Positions 16,993 through 24,102 of a stretch of DNA of 33,296 nt are shown in pieces. The DNA is taken from NCBI GenBank assembly GCA_025363315.1, contig JANYED010000081.1:1-33296 (forward strand). Direction: 5' to 3'. The position numbers were made by a program, and so were the translations under genes. Positions within the stretch are counted from its first letter, which is position 1, and each line of letters opens with the position of its first letter. The DNA is from Polaromonas sp. (GTDB taxonomy: Bacteria > Pseudomonadota > Gammaproteobacteria > Burkholderiales > Burkholderiaceae_C). The notes below the pieces were generated by a model. That model worked only from the letters and a program-made list of their open reading frames with translations, searched no databases and had not been told where the DNA came from.

Positions 16993-17997
16993 ATGATCGC
17001 GTGGCTTGCCCGCAGCTGGTCCAGGCGCGGTCTCGCAGCCTGCCTGCTATGGCCATTTTCAAGGCTGTACGGGTTGCTGGCAGCCCTGCACCGCTGGTTT
17101 TACCGGGCCGGCATTTTAAAAACAGAACGCTGTGCGGTACCCGTTATTGTGGTGGGCAATGTGGTGGCAGGGGGTGCTGGCAAAACGCCCTTGGTCATCG
17201 CACTGGCGCAGCATTTGCAGCGACAGGGGCTTAAAGTCGGCATCGTGTCGCGGGGCTACGGACGGCGCGGGAAAAGCTGCCTTGAAGTACTGGAAAACAC
17301 ACCGGTTTCATTATGTGGTGATGAGCCAGCCCTTATTCTACGGGCGCGAGCAGCTCCTGTTTTTGTAGCTAATCACCGTATCGATGCGGCCCGCGCGTTG
17401 CTTGAAAAATACCCAGCTACCCAAGTCATCATCTGTGACGACGGCTTGCAGCACCACCGCATGGCGCGCGACATCGAGATCACCGTGTTTGATGATCGGG
17501 GCATCGGCAATGGCTGGATGCTGCCGGCTGGGCCATTGCGCCAGAGTTGGCCCTCAAGGCTCCCCATGCACGGTTTGGTTCTGCACACCGGACAGTCGCC
17601 AGCGTTCGGCGGTTTTGTCTCAACCAGGCGCCTGGCAGACCATGCGCGGGCGGTAGATGGCGACGAGGTCAGGCTTGATGATTTGAAGCATCAGCCGCTG
17701 GTCGCTTTGGCTGGCATTGCCAGTCCTGGTGCTTTTTTTGACATGTTGAGGGCGCGTGGCCTGGAGCTGGCGCAAACCATCAGCCTGCCGGACCATTTTG
17801 ATTTCTCACGCGGCACGTTGCCGGTGCAACCCGGCGCTACCGTGCTCTGTACTGAAAAAGACGCAGTCAAGCTGTTCGGCCTGCCCGACTACAGCGCATT
17901 CCGGCTGCTGGCAGTGCCGCTTGAGTTTTCACCCGAGCCTGCATTTTTAAAGGCTGTCGACGACCGGCTTATCCCGCTGTTACGCAAGGCCTGTTGA
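16993..17997 (+). CDS. lpxK: Tetraacyldisaccharide 4'-kinase
   Basis: Phosphorylates the 4' position of tetraacyldisaccharide 1-phosphate to make lipid IVA in lipid A synthesis at the inner membrane. 334 residues. An amphipathic N-terminus (about 1-40) is followed by VGNVVAGGAGKTPLVIAL with P-loop GGAGKTP (60-66), then GIVSRGYGRRGK (83-94), DDGLQHHRMARDIEI (149-163) containing the conserved DDGLQH, and GNGWMLPAGPLR. Residues 112-126 (PALILRARAAPVFVA) are encoded by repeat copy C, yet they fit the family alignment without a length change: E. coli has GDEPVLIYQRTGAPVAV here. It follows exbD by 2 bases; ycaR and kdsB lie downstream. Confidence 0.96.
   Translation: MIAWLARSWSRRGLAACLLWPFSRLYGLLAALHRWFYRAGILKTERCAVPVIVVGNVVAGGAGKTPLVIALAQHLQRQGLKVGIVSRGYGRRGKSCLEVLENTPVSLCGDEPALILRARAAPVFVANHRIDAARALLEKYPATQVIICDDGLQHHRMARDIEITVFDDRGIGNGWMLPAGPLRQSWPSRLPMHGLVLHTGQSPAFGGFVSTRRLADHARAVDGDEVRLDDLKHQPLVALAGIASPGAFFDMLRARGLELAQTISLPDHFDFSRGTLPVQPGATVLCTEKDAVKLFGLPDYSAFRLLAVPLEFSPEPAFLKAVDDRLIPLLRKAC
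17327..17369 (+). repeat. Dispersed 43-nt repeat, copy C (inside lpxK, sense)
   Basis: CAGCCC (17327-17332; C for the usual T), TTATTCTA, CGGGCGCGAGCAGCT (17341-17355), 10 nt, TAGC (17366-17369). The 15-mer is identical to the intergenic copies. The eight variable bases here avoid the in-frame TAG/TAA present in copies A, B and D, so the reading frame passes through. Confidence 0.72.
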
Positions 17998-18039
17998 ACT
18001 ACATTACACCCATTGACATGACGTCGAGGATGCAAAAAA

Positions 18040-18222
18040 ATGGACACGAAACTTCTTGAATTGCTGGTTTGCCCAGTCACCAAAGGCCCGCTTGAATTTG
18101 ACCGCGCCCGCCAGGAGCTGGTCTCGCGCAGTGCACGACTGGCCTACCCGGTGCGCGACGGCATGCCTGTCATGCTGGAAAACGAAGCGCGTACGCTGAC
18201 CGACGAAGAGCTTGGGATCTGA
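18040..18222 (+). CDS. ycaR: Trm112-family protein (YcaR-like)
   Basis: 60 residues, usual size. The Trm112 fold is indicated by [25 protein letters not shown] and [20 protein letters not shown]; only one Cys (CPVTKGPL) remains of the zinc ligands found in eukaryotic relatives, as is usual in this bacterial subfamily. Its bacterial role is not settled; the gene is commonly found between lpxK and kdsB, as here. GAGGA lies upstream of the ATG. kdsB starts 7 bases after the stop. Confidence 0.9.
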   Translation: MDTKLLELLVCPVTKGPLEFDRARQELVSRSARLAYPVRDGMPVMLENEARTLTDEELGI

Positions 18223-18229
18223 GGCTTGC

Positions 18230-18991
18230 ATGGGCTTGCCGTTTACCGTTCTCATTCCTGCGCGCATGGCCTCGACACGGCTGCCCAACAAGCCGCTGGC
18301 AGATATTGGTGGTGCGCCCATGGTGGTGCGGGTTGCGCAGCGTGCGCAGCTCAGCGGTGCCGAAAAAGTGGTGGTAGCAACCGACAGCCGGGAAGTTATT
18401 GACCAATGCGCGCGTTTTGATGTTCAAGCCGTCATGACTGGGGCCGCGCACGCCAGTGGCAGCGACCGCCTGGCCGAGGCAAGCGCGCTGCTGGGATTGC
18501 CGGACGATGCCGTGGTGGTCAACGTGCAGGGCGACGAACCGATGATTGATGTGGCGCTGATAGACGCTGTCGCTCATCTGCTGGCCGAACGGTCAGACTG
18601 CGCGATGAGCACCGCAGCGCATTCTATCGACAGCGTCGATGACTACCGCAACTCGAATATCGTCAAGGTGGTGCTGGATGCCAGGCAGACGGCGCTGTAC
18701 TTCAGCCGTGCGCCCATTCCGTCAGCCCGCGACGATGCGGGCCATGTGCTGCCGCGGTTGCCCAAGCCGCTGCGCCACGTCGGCATTTACGGCTACCGCG
18801 CTGGTTTTTTACGGGCCTTTCCCGCCCTGGCGCCCGCGCCAATTGAGCAGCTTGAATGTCTGGAGCAGCTCAGGGCGCTTTGGCACGGCTACAAAATTGC
18901 CGTGCACATCACACAGCGCTCACCGGGCATCGGTGTGGATACGCCCGCGGACCTGCTGGCGGCACGCCAACTTTTTGCAGCGTTGCAGTAA
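18230..18991 (+). CDS. kdsB: 3-deoxy-manno-octulosonate cytidylyltransferase (CMP-Kdo synthetase)
   Basis: Activates Kdo with CTP to CMP-Kdo for the inner core of LPS. 253 residues. Starts with [22 protein letters not shown], the nucleotide-binding signature, then [56 protein letters not shown] and [14 protein letters not shown]. Start 18230 is preferred: GAGG (18221-18224) is 5 bases upstream and overlaps the ycaR stop; an in-frame TTG at 18212 is less likely. Works with lpxK in the same lipid A-core pathway. Confidence 0.97.
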   Translation: MGLPFTVLIPARMASTRLPNKPLADIGGAPMVVRVAQRAQLSGAEKVVVATDSREVIDQCARFDVQAVMTGAAHASGSDRLAEASALLGLPDDAVVVNVQGDEPMIDVALIDAVAHLLAERSDCAMSTAAHSIDSVDDYRNSNIVKVVLDARQTALYFSRAPIPSARDDAGHVLPRLPKPLRHVGIYGYRAGFLRAFPALAPAPIEQLECLEQLRALWHGYKIAVHITQRSPGIGVDTPADLLAARQLFAALQ

Positions 18992-19078
18992 CTTGCCATT
19001 GATCGCCCTGGATTGCCGTAAGCGTTCATCAAGGGGTGCGTGCTATCCTCCCGTGAGACAGGCTTGATTCACGCAAAC

Positions 19079-19779
<701 letters not shown>

Positions 19780-19781
19780 TG

Positions 19782-20261
19782 TCAAGCCGGGCTGGAGCGT
19801 AGCGCGTAAGTTTTGCCCGCTGCAAACAGGTATTCAACGCGTAGTACGGCAGCACCCTTTTCCCCTGCAAAGGTAAAGCCCAACACGGCGATATTGTCGC
19901 CGGAGTGCACCTCTGCCACGCCCCAAGCCTGCAGGCGCCCGATGGGTGTCAGCTCAATGTCCCAGCGCTTGTCTTTCCGGGTGGGCACCACAGCCCTGGC
20001 GAGCAGGCCTTTGCCGTCCACCGGCGCGGTTTGCGCAGGCAGCGCGCGCTGTGCCAGATCGGCAGGCAATTTGAGGGCGGCTGGCACATCCATTACAAGC
20101 TCTGCGTGCGGGTTTTGCCAGACTGACTTGGCTACCTTACCTTCCAGATAAATTGGCCTGTCCTGGTCAAAACTGCTCCAGCCGTGGTGTGCAAACGCTG
20201 GCGCACAGCGGCTGGCCAGCGTCAGGGCCAAACAATTCGTCATGACAGCACGTCTTTTCAT
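19782..20261 (-). CDS. DUF6152 family exported protein
   Basis: 159 residues. MKRRAVMTNCLALTLASRCAPAFA is interrupted only by the usual signal features; cleavage is likely before HHGWSSFD, a start typical of DUF6152 proteins. The domain continues with PIYLEGKVAKSVWQNPHAEL and ends near LFAAGKTYALR. AAAGG four bases before the ATG at 20261 supports this start over the longer frame. No biochemical function is known to me. It is the last gene of a minus-strand group: asparaginase, DUF6644-like membrane protein, then this one. The two His directly after the signal could bind metal. Confidence 0.8.
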   Translation of the reverse strand: MKRRAVMTNCLALTLASRCAPAFAHHGWSSFDQDRPIYLEGKVAKSVWQNPHAELVMDVPAALKLPADLAQRALPAQTAPVDGKGLLARAVVPTRKDKRWDIELTPIGRLQAWGVAEVHSGDNIAVLGFTFAGEKGAAVLRVEYLFAAGKTYALRSSPA

Positions 20262-20277
20262 GGTTACCTTTCTTGGT

Positions 20278-20703
20278 TCAAGAATATGCAATCCAGCGCC
20301 CGCAAACCACAACACCCAGCCAAATCAGGCTGGACAAAACCATTTGCACACGCGCAACACTGTCCAGCTTGTCAAGCGAGCCGCGCCCATGAAACCAGGC
20401 GGCGTTGCAGCCAGCAAGCATCAACAACAGCATCTTTAGGGTAAAGGTGCGGTTCGTCAAAAGCTCCGATGCCTGCGATGCAAACATCAGCAGGCCCGAA
20501 GCCGCTGCCAGCGCGAAGCCAGCTGCGGCAATGCCCAAACTCAAGCTGGCCAGCGCCTTCACGTCCAGCACTTTGCCACGGCCAAACACCCGCATCTCCA
20601 GCAGCACAAGGTTGCCCAACAGTATCGCAATGCCGCAGATGTGAAGTACTTCCAGCGCAGGGTAAGCCCATGCGCTGGACTTGAGAGCCGTCAAAAAGCT
20701 CAC
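20278..20703 (-). CDS. DUF6644-like four-helix membrane protein
   Basis: 141 residues, start GTG at 20703 overlapping the asparaginase TGA (GTGA), so translation is coupled. Four hydrophobic segments are visible: about 13-35 (YPALEVLHICGIAILLGNLVL), 50-72, 85-100 and 118-138. The first segment contains the HICGIAILLGN stretch with a conserved His, as in small membrane proteins that I recall as DUF6644. Function unknown; the pairing with a DUF6152 gene downstream hints at a joint membrane-periplasm role. Family assignment is from memory and moderate. Confidence 0.7.
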   Translation of the reverse strand: MSFLTALKSSAWAYPALEVLHICGIAILLGNLVLLEMRVFGRGKVLDVKALASLSLGIAAAGFALAAASGLLMFASQASELLTNRTFTLKMLLLMLAGCNAAWFHGRGSLDKLDSVARVQMVLSSLIWLGVVVCGRWIAYS

Positions 20704-21659
20704 GGCCTCAAGAGCATCAGCTCGAGCATGAGCTCGACACGTGCCTTCACAGGACTCAGGCCAATAGCGATGGGAAATCGGTCGTCGGCCCTGGCCAGCA
20801 CTGGGCCAGCCACGCAGCGCGTGGTGCGAACGATGTGCACGCCGCCAGCCCGGGCCCGAAGCAACGCCGCCTCCAGCGCCTCATGAATGGTGCCGTTGCC
20901 GGTACCGGCCACCACCAGGCCTTTGACACCCTGACCAATCAGGGCATCGACCAACGCGCCGCCTGCGCCCGCGTAGTTCATCACAATTTCGACCCTTGGC
21001 CAGTCCGCCACAAGGTTTAATGCAGCTATAGATTCGGGAGCTGCTTGCGCCCGAATTTGTTGGTCTGCAGGCCAATTTTGCAAAAGCTTAAGGCCGTTTT
21101 CGTCAATCTGGCCGATGGGGCCGGCATCCCCCGAGCTAAAGGCGTTCAACTGCATCGTGTGCACCTTTTGAACCAGCACCGCGCTGTGCACCACACCGGC
21201 ACACACCACCATCACGCCCTGCGCGCCGGGGTGACGCGCGACCGTTACAGCGTCAAGAATATTTTGCGGCCCGTCGGGCTTTGTAGCCGTGGCTGGCCGC
21301 ATTGAACAGGTCAGCACCACCGGCTTGGAGGGCATCAGCACAGCATGCAGAAAATAGGCGGTTTCCTCCAGCGTGTCTGTACCGTGCGTGACGACCACAC
21401 CCTGTATATCGTCCTGCATTAAGTAATGCTGAACCCGGCTGGCAAGCGCTGTCCAGACGGCAAACGTCATGTCTTTGCTGTCAATTTGCGCAACCTGCTC
21501 GCAGACCAAATCGCCTTGCAAAGCCAATGCGGGAATAGCCCCCACCAGCTGCGCAACGCCGACCTGGGCCGCGGTGTAGTCAATATTGTTTGAGGGGAAC
21601 GCCGATTGACCGGCGATGGTGCCGCCGGTCCCCAAAATCACGATTTTTTTAGGCTGCAT
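20700..21659 (-). CDS. L-asparaginase family protein (cytoplasmic)
   Basis: Hydrolyses asparagine to aspartate and ammonia. 319 residues. The nucleophile motif is GTGGTIAG with Thr11, and the second motif is THGTDTLEET (91-100) with Thr94-Asp95; a Lys in VQKVHTMQLNAFSS fits the third catalytic position. No signal peptide is seen, so a cytoplasmic enzyme is expected. The segment ADQQIRAQAAPESIA between two conserved blocks is encoded by repeat copy H. No ribosome site is apparent before the ATG. The gene is divergent from lexA and translationally coupled to the DUF6644-like gene. Glutaminase side activity cannot be judged. Confidence 0.93.
   Translation of the reverse strand: MQPKKIVILGTGGTIAGQSAFPSNNIDYTAAQVGVAQLVGAIPALALQGDLVCEQVAQIDSKDMTFAVWTALASRVQHYLMQDDIQGVVVTHGTDTLEETAYFLHAVLMPSKPVVLTCSMRPATATKPDGPQNILDAVTVARHPGAQGVMVVCAGVVHSAVLVQKVHTMQLNAFSSGDAGPIGQIDENGLKLLQNWPADQQIRAQAAPESIAALNLVADWPRVEIVMNYAGAGGALVDALIGQGVKGLVVAGTGNGTIHEALEAALLRARAGGVHIVRTTRCVAGPVLARADDRFPIAIGLSPVKARVELMLELMLLRP
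21025..21067 (-). repeat. Dispersed 43-nt repeat, copy H (inside asparaginase gene, sense)
   Basis: On the minus strand: CAGACC, 8 nt, CGGGCGCAAGCAGCT, 10 nt, TAGC. More diverged at the first block, but the 15-mer is identical to copy E and both spacings are exact. It is read in the same frame as copy C in lpxK (Arg-Ala-Gln/Arg-Ala-Ala-Pro). Confidence 0.75.
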
Positions 21660-21698
21660 GGGATGAATATTTAAAAATTACTTGCAATTGTTTAAAAG

Positions 21699-21733
21699 CT
21701 GGTTAAAAATACAGCTACTGGATATTAAAACAG
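21699..21733 (+). promoter_or_regulatory. Two tandem SOS boxes (LexA operators) upstream of lexA
   Basis: CTG-GTTAAAAATA-CAG (21699-21714) and CTG-GATATTAAAA-CAG (21718-21733) both match the CTG-N10-CAG rule with A/T-rich centres. They are separated by 3 bases and end 49 bases before the lexA ATG, the same double-operator plan as E. coli lexA. They imply autoregulation and could also affect the divergent asparaginase gene. Confidence 0.9.
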
Positions 21734-21782
21734 CTACGCAAGAAAGTTAACCCAGACAACCGTTAGTGAAGGATTTGTAGCC

Positions 21783-22511
21783 ATGAGCACCTTGAACCCC
21801 TTTCCAAATATGTCGTCTCGCATGCCGTCAAATGTATCGCCTGTTGCCCCGAAATTAACGGCGCGCCAGCAACAGATTTTTGAACTCATTCAACGGGCCA
21901 TTGCCAGTACGGGCGCGCCGCCTACTCGGGCTGAAATTGCCACCGAGCTGGGCTTCAAGTCTGCCAACGCCGCAGAAGAACACCTGCAAGCGCTGGCCCG
22001 CAAGGGCGTGATTGAGCTCGTCAGCGGCACATCGCGCGGCATTCGTTTGCGTGCGGGTGACATGCGCAGTGTCAACGAATCCCGCCTTCATCAGTTTTCC
22101 CTGCCGTTGCAAAGCCTGGCCCAACTCGTCCTGCCACTGGTGGGGCGGGTTGCTGCTGGCAACCCGATTCTCGCGCAGGAACATATAGAACAAAGCTACG
22201 TCTGTGCAGCAGACATGTTTGAAAAGCAACCAGACTATCTGCTTAAAGTGCGCGGCATGAGCATGCAGGGCATCGGGATAGTGGATGGCGACTTGCTGGC
22301 TGTCAAACATGCCACCGAAGCCAAAAACGGGCAAATCGTGGTGGCGCGCCTGGGCGACGAAGTCACTGTCAAACGCTTCAGGCGCACGAAAGACCTCATT
22401 GAGCTGCTGCCTGAAAACCCGGATTTCAACACCATTGTGGTGGAGCCCGGAGAACCGTTTGTGCTAGAGGGCCTGGCGGTCGGTTTGATTCGCAGCAGTT
22501 TCTTGAACTGA
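21783..22511 (+). CDS. lexA: LexA repressor
   Basis: Represses the SOS regulon and cleaves itself when stimulated by RecA filaments. 242 residues (E. coli 202). The winged helix-turn-helix spans about 24-90 ([39 protein letters not shown]). The cleavage site is Ala125-Gly126 in GRVAAGNP; the catalytic dyad is Ser160 (RGMSMQGIG) and Lys197 (EVTVKRF). Extra length comes from about 23 residues before the DNA-binding domain and a longer linker. AAGGA (21769-21773) is 9 bases before this ATG; Met10 and Met14 are alternatives. Preceded by two SOS boxes and followed by a small gene of unknown function that may share the transcript. Confidence 0.97.
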   Translation: MSTLNPFPNMSSRMPSNVSPVAPKLTARQQQIFELIQRAIASTGAPPTRAEIATELGFKSANAAEEHLQALARKGVIELVSGTSRGIRLRAGDMRSVNESRLHQFSLPLQSLAQLVLPLVGRVAAGNPILAQEHIEQSYVCAADMFEKQPDYLLKVRGMSMQGIGIVDGDLLAVKHATEAKNGQIVVARLGDEVTVKRFRRTKDLIELLPENPDFNTIVVEPGEPFVLEGLAVGLIRSSFLN

Positions 22512-22532
22512 AGATAGTTGTAGCTCAGTACT

Positions 22533-22590
22533 AATTCTGAAATCAATTCTGAAATCAATTCAAAAACTAATTCAGGAAAAATTCAGGAGT
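22533..22590. repeat. 12-bp tandem repeat whose last unit supplies a ribosome site
   Basis: Units AATTCTGAAATC (twice, exact, 22533-22556), AATTCAAAAACT, AATTCAGGAAAA, then a shortened ATTCAGGAGT. The last copy contains AGGAG (22585-22589), the apparent SD of the gene at 22596. Confidence 0.75.
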
Positions 22591-22595
22591 TCGCC

Positions 22596-23033
22596 ATGAC
22601 CATCGCCAGTCTTTCACATTCTGCTTCCCGATTTGGCTCGCCCAGTCTGTCGGTTGCATTTGCACCGGTTCAAGCGTTCCTGGCGTTGTTCACGCCACCG
22701 CAGCGTGCACCAGTCGTTTTTCGCCCGACAAGTCCTTGCCCTGGACAGCGCCTGCCAGGCGCCCGTCATACAAGCAGTGCCAACATCAGCAGTCTCAACA
22801 CAACCAGGCGAGCCCCTGCCCTGGCCGGTACTGTAGGCAGCGCGCAACCTGTCAGCCGTTTGAAAATCGTGCGGGAATTTGAACCAGGTATGGCTCGCAG
22901 CCAGGCTGGCCGAATGGTGATTTCCGGTCGCATGTCCGACGTGTGTGCCGAGCTGGATCGAATTGCGCAGAGCGAAACAGCCAGGCTACACGGCCAGCAG
23001 GTGGTTGGCAAATCAGCCCTGACCGAAAGTTAG
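22596..23033 (+). CDS. Small protein of unknown function downstream of lexA
   Basis: 145 residues, ATG preceded by AGGAG at 6 bases. The first 90 or so residues are Ser/Pro/Ala-rich and look unstructured. The C-terminal part (SRLKIVREFEPGMARSQAGR, then MVISGRMSDVCAELDRIAQSE) looks like a compact conserved domain, and I recall similar tails in hypothetical proteins of Comamonadaceae. It sits where some bacteria carry sulA after lexA, but I see no SulA similarity. Membership of the SOS response is suggested only by position: 84 bases after lexA, with no terminator between. Not otherwise recognised. Confidence 0.65.
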   Translation: MTIASLSHSASRFGSPSLSVAFAPVQAFLALFTPPQRAPVVFRPTSPCPGQRLPGARHTSSANISSLNTTRRAPALAGTVGSAQPVSRLKIVREFEPGMARSQAGRMVISGRMSDVCAELDRIAQSETARLHGQQVVGKSALTES

Positions 23034-23045
23034 CTTAAAGCCTCG

Positions 23046-23066
23046 TTAGCCGCGGCAAGCGGCTAA
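23046..23066. other. Perfect 8-bp hairpin between unknown gene and D-2-hydroxyacid dehydrogenase
   Basis: TTAGCCGC, loop GGCAA, GCGGCTAA. It lacks a T-tract on the plus strand, so it is not a standard terminator for the lexA unit; on the minus strand no T-run follows either. Confidence 0.5.
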
Positions 23067-23077
23067 AAAGTTACAGG

Positions 23078-23101
23078 CACAATATTGGCATGAATATTGT
23101 G
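23078..23101 (+). promoter_or_regulatory. 9-bp perfect inverted repeat with start codon in the loop
   Basis: CACAATATT (23078-23086), GGCATG (23087-23092), AATATTGTG (23093-23101). The ATG of the following gene (23090-23092) is the second half of the 6-base loop. As RNA it would fold into a stable 9-bp hairpin over the start; as DNA it is a symmetric operator candidate. Confidence 0.6.
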
Positions 23102-24097
23102 ATCCTCGACGACTACCAAGACGCGGTTCGAAAGCTGCAATGCGCTGCAAAACTGGATACCTACCCTGCCAAGGTTTATACCAACACCGTCAAAGGCATA
23201 GGGCAGCTTTCGGTGCGGCTCAAAGATGCTGACGTTATCGTCCTGATTCGAGAAAGAACCCAGATCAATCGCCAGTTGATCGAAAAGCTGCCAAAGCTAA
23301 AAATGATTGCTCAAACCGGGCGGGTTGGCAGTCACATCGACGTTGGCGCCTGCACCGAACGGGGTGTGGTGGTGGCTGAAGGTGTCGGCTCACCCACCGC
23401 CCCGGCAGAATTGACATGGGCACTCATCATGGCGGCGACGCGCCGCATTCCCCAGTACGTTGGCCATCTCAAACACGGGGCGTGGCAGCAGGCAGGCCTG
23501 AAATCAACGTCCATGCCTGCCAACTTCGGCATCGGCACGGTTCTCAAAGGCAAAACCCTGGGTGTCTGGAGCTACGGCAAAATCGGGCAAATTCTGGCGG
23601 GTTATGGACGCGCGTTTGGCATGCGGGTGCTGGTGTGGGGCAGCGGCCCATCGCGGGAAAAAGCCTTTGCAGATGGCCTTGAGGTGGCCAATTCCAAGGC
23701 GGAGTTGTTTGAGCAAAGTGACGTGTTAAGCCTGCATTTGCGCCTTGGTGATGAAACACGCGGCATTGTCAAGCTGGAGGATCTGTCCCGCATGAAATCA
23801 ACCGCCTTGCTGGTAAACACGTCGCGCGCTGAACTCATAGAGCCCGAGGCCCTGATTTCAGCACTTAACCGCGGCCGGCCTGGTCTTGCGGCAGTTGATG
23901 TTTTTGAGTCCGAACCGATTTTGCAAGGACACGCGCTGCTCCGCCTGGAGAACTGTATTTGCACGCCCCACATTGGCTACGTGGAACAGGACAGCTACGA
24001 AATGTATTTCAGCGCCGCATTTGACAATGTGATCAACTTCATCCAGGGAACGCCTACCAATATCGTGAACCCTGGCGCTCTGCAAGTCAGGCGCTGA
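23090..24097 (+). CDS. D-2-hydroxyacid dehydrogenase family protein (first of two)
   Basis: 335 residues, NAD(P)-dependent reduction of a 2-oxoacid or its reverse; substrate not predictable. The substrate-binding lobe contains QTGRVGSHIDVGACTERGVVV. The Rossmann fold begins at KTLGVWSYGKIG (156-166), where Ser161 replaces the first Gly of the usual GxGxxG. Catalytic residues: Arg246 (NTSRAEL), Glu in FESEP near 275 and His in TPHIGYV near 296. The ATG lies inside a perfect inverted repeat and the only SD-like bases (AGG 23075-23077) are 12 bases upstream. It converges on fimV with 5 bases between stops. A paralogue of the same family is at 32230-33216. Confidence 0.93.
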   Translation: MNIVILDDYQDAVRKLQCAAKLDTYPAKVYTNTVKGIGQLSVRLKDADVIVLIRERTQINRQLIEKLPKLKMIAQTGRVGSHIDVGACTERGVVVAEGVGSPTAPAELTWALIMAATRRIPQYVGHLKHGAWQQAGLKSTSMPANFGIGTVLKGKTLGVWSYGKIGQILAGYGRAFGMRVLVWGSGPSREKAFADGLEVANSKAELFEQSDVLSLHLRLGDETRGIVKLEDLSRMKSTALLVNTSRAELIEPEALISALNRGRPGLAAVDVFESEPILQGHALLRLENCICTPHIGYVEQDSYEMYFSAAFDNVINFIQGTPTNIVNPGALQVRR

Positions 24098-24102
24098 GGC
24101 GC

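Noticed and set aside
22533-22590. SOS box upstream of the gene after lexA
   Set aside because: CTG occurs in the tandem units but no CAG lies at the required 10-base distance.
23046-23066. Terminator of the lexA unit
   Set aside because: Good hairpin but no T-tract follows on either strand; listed only as a hairpin.
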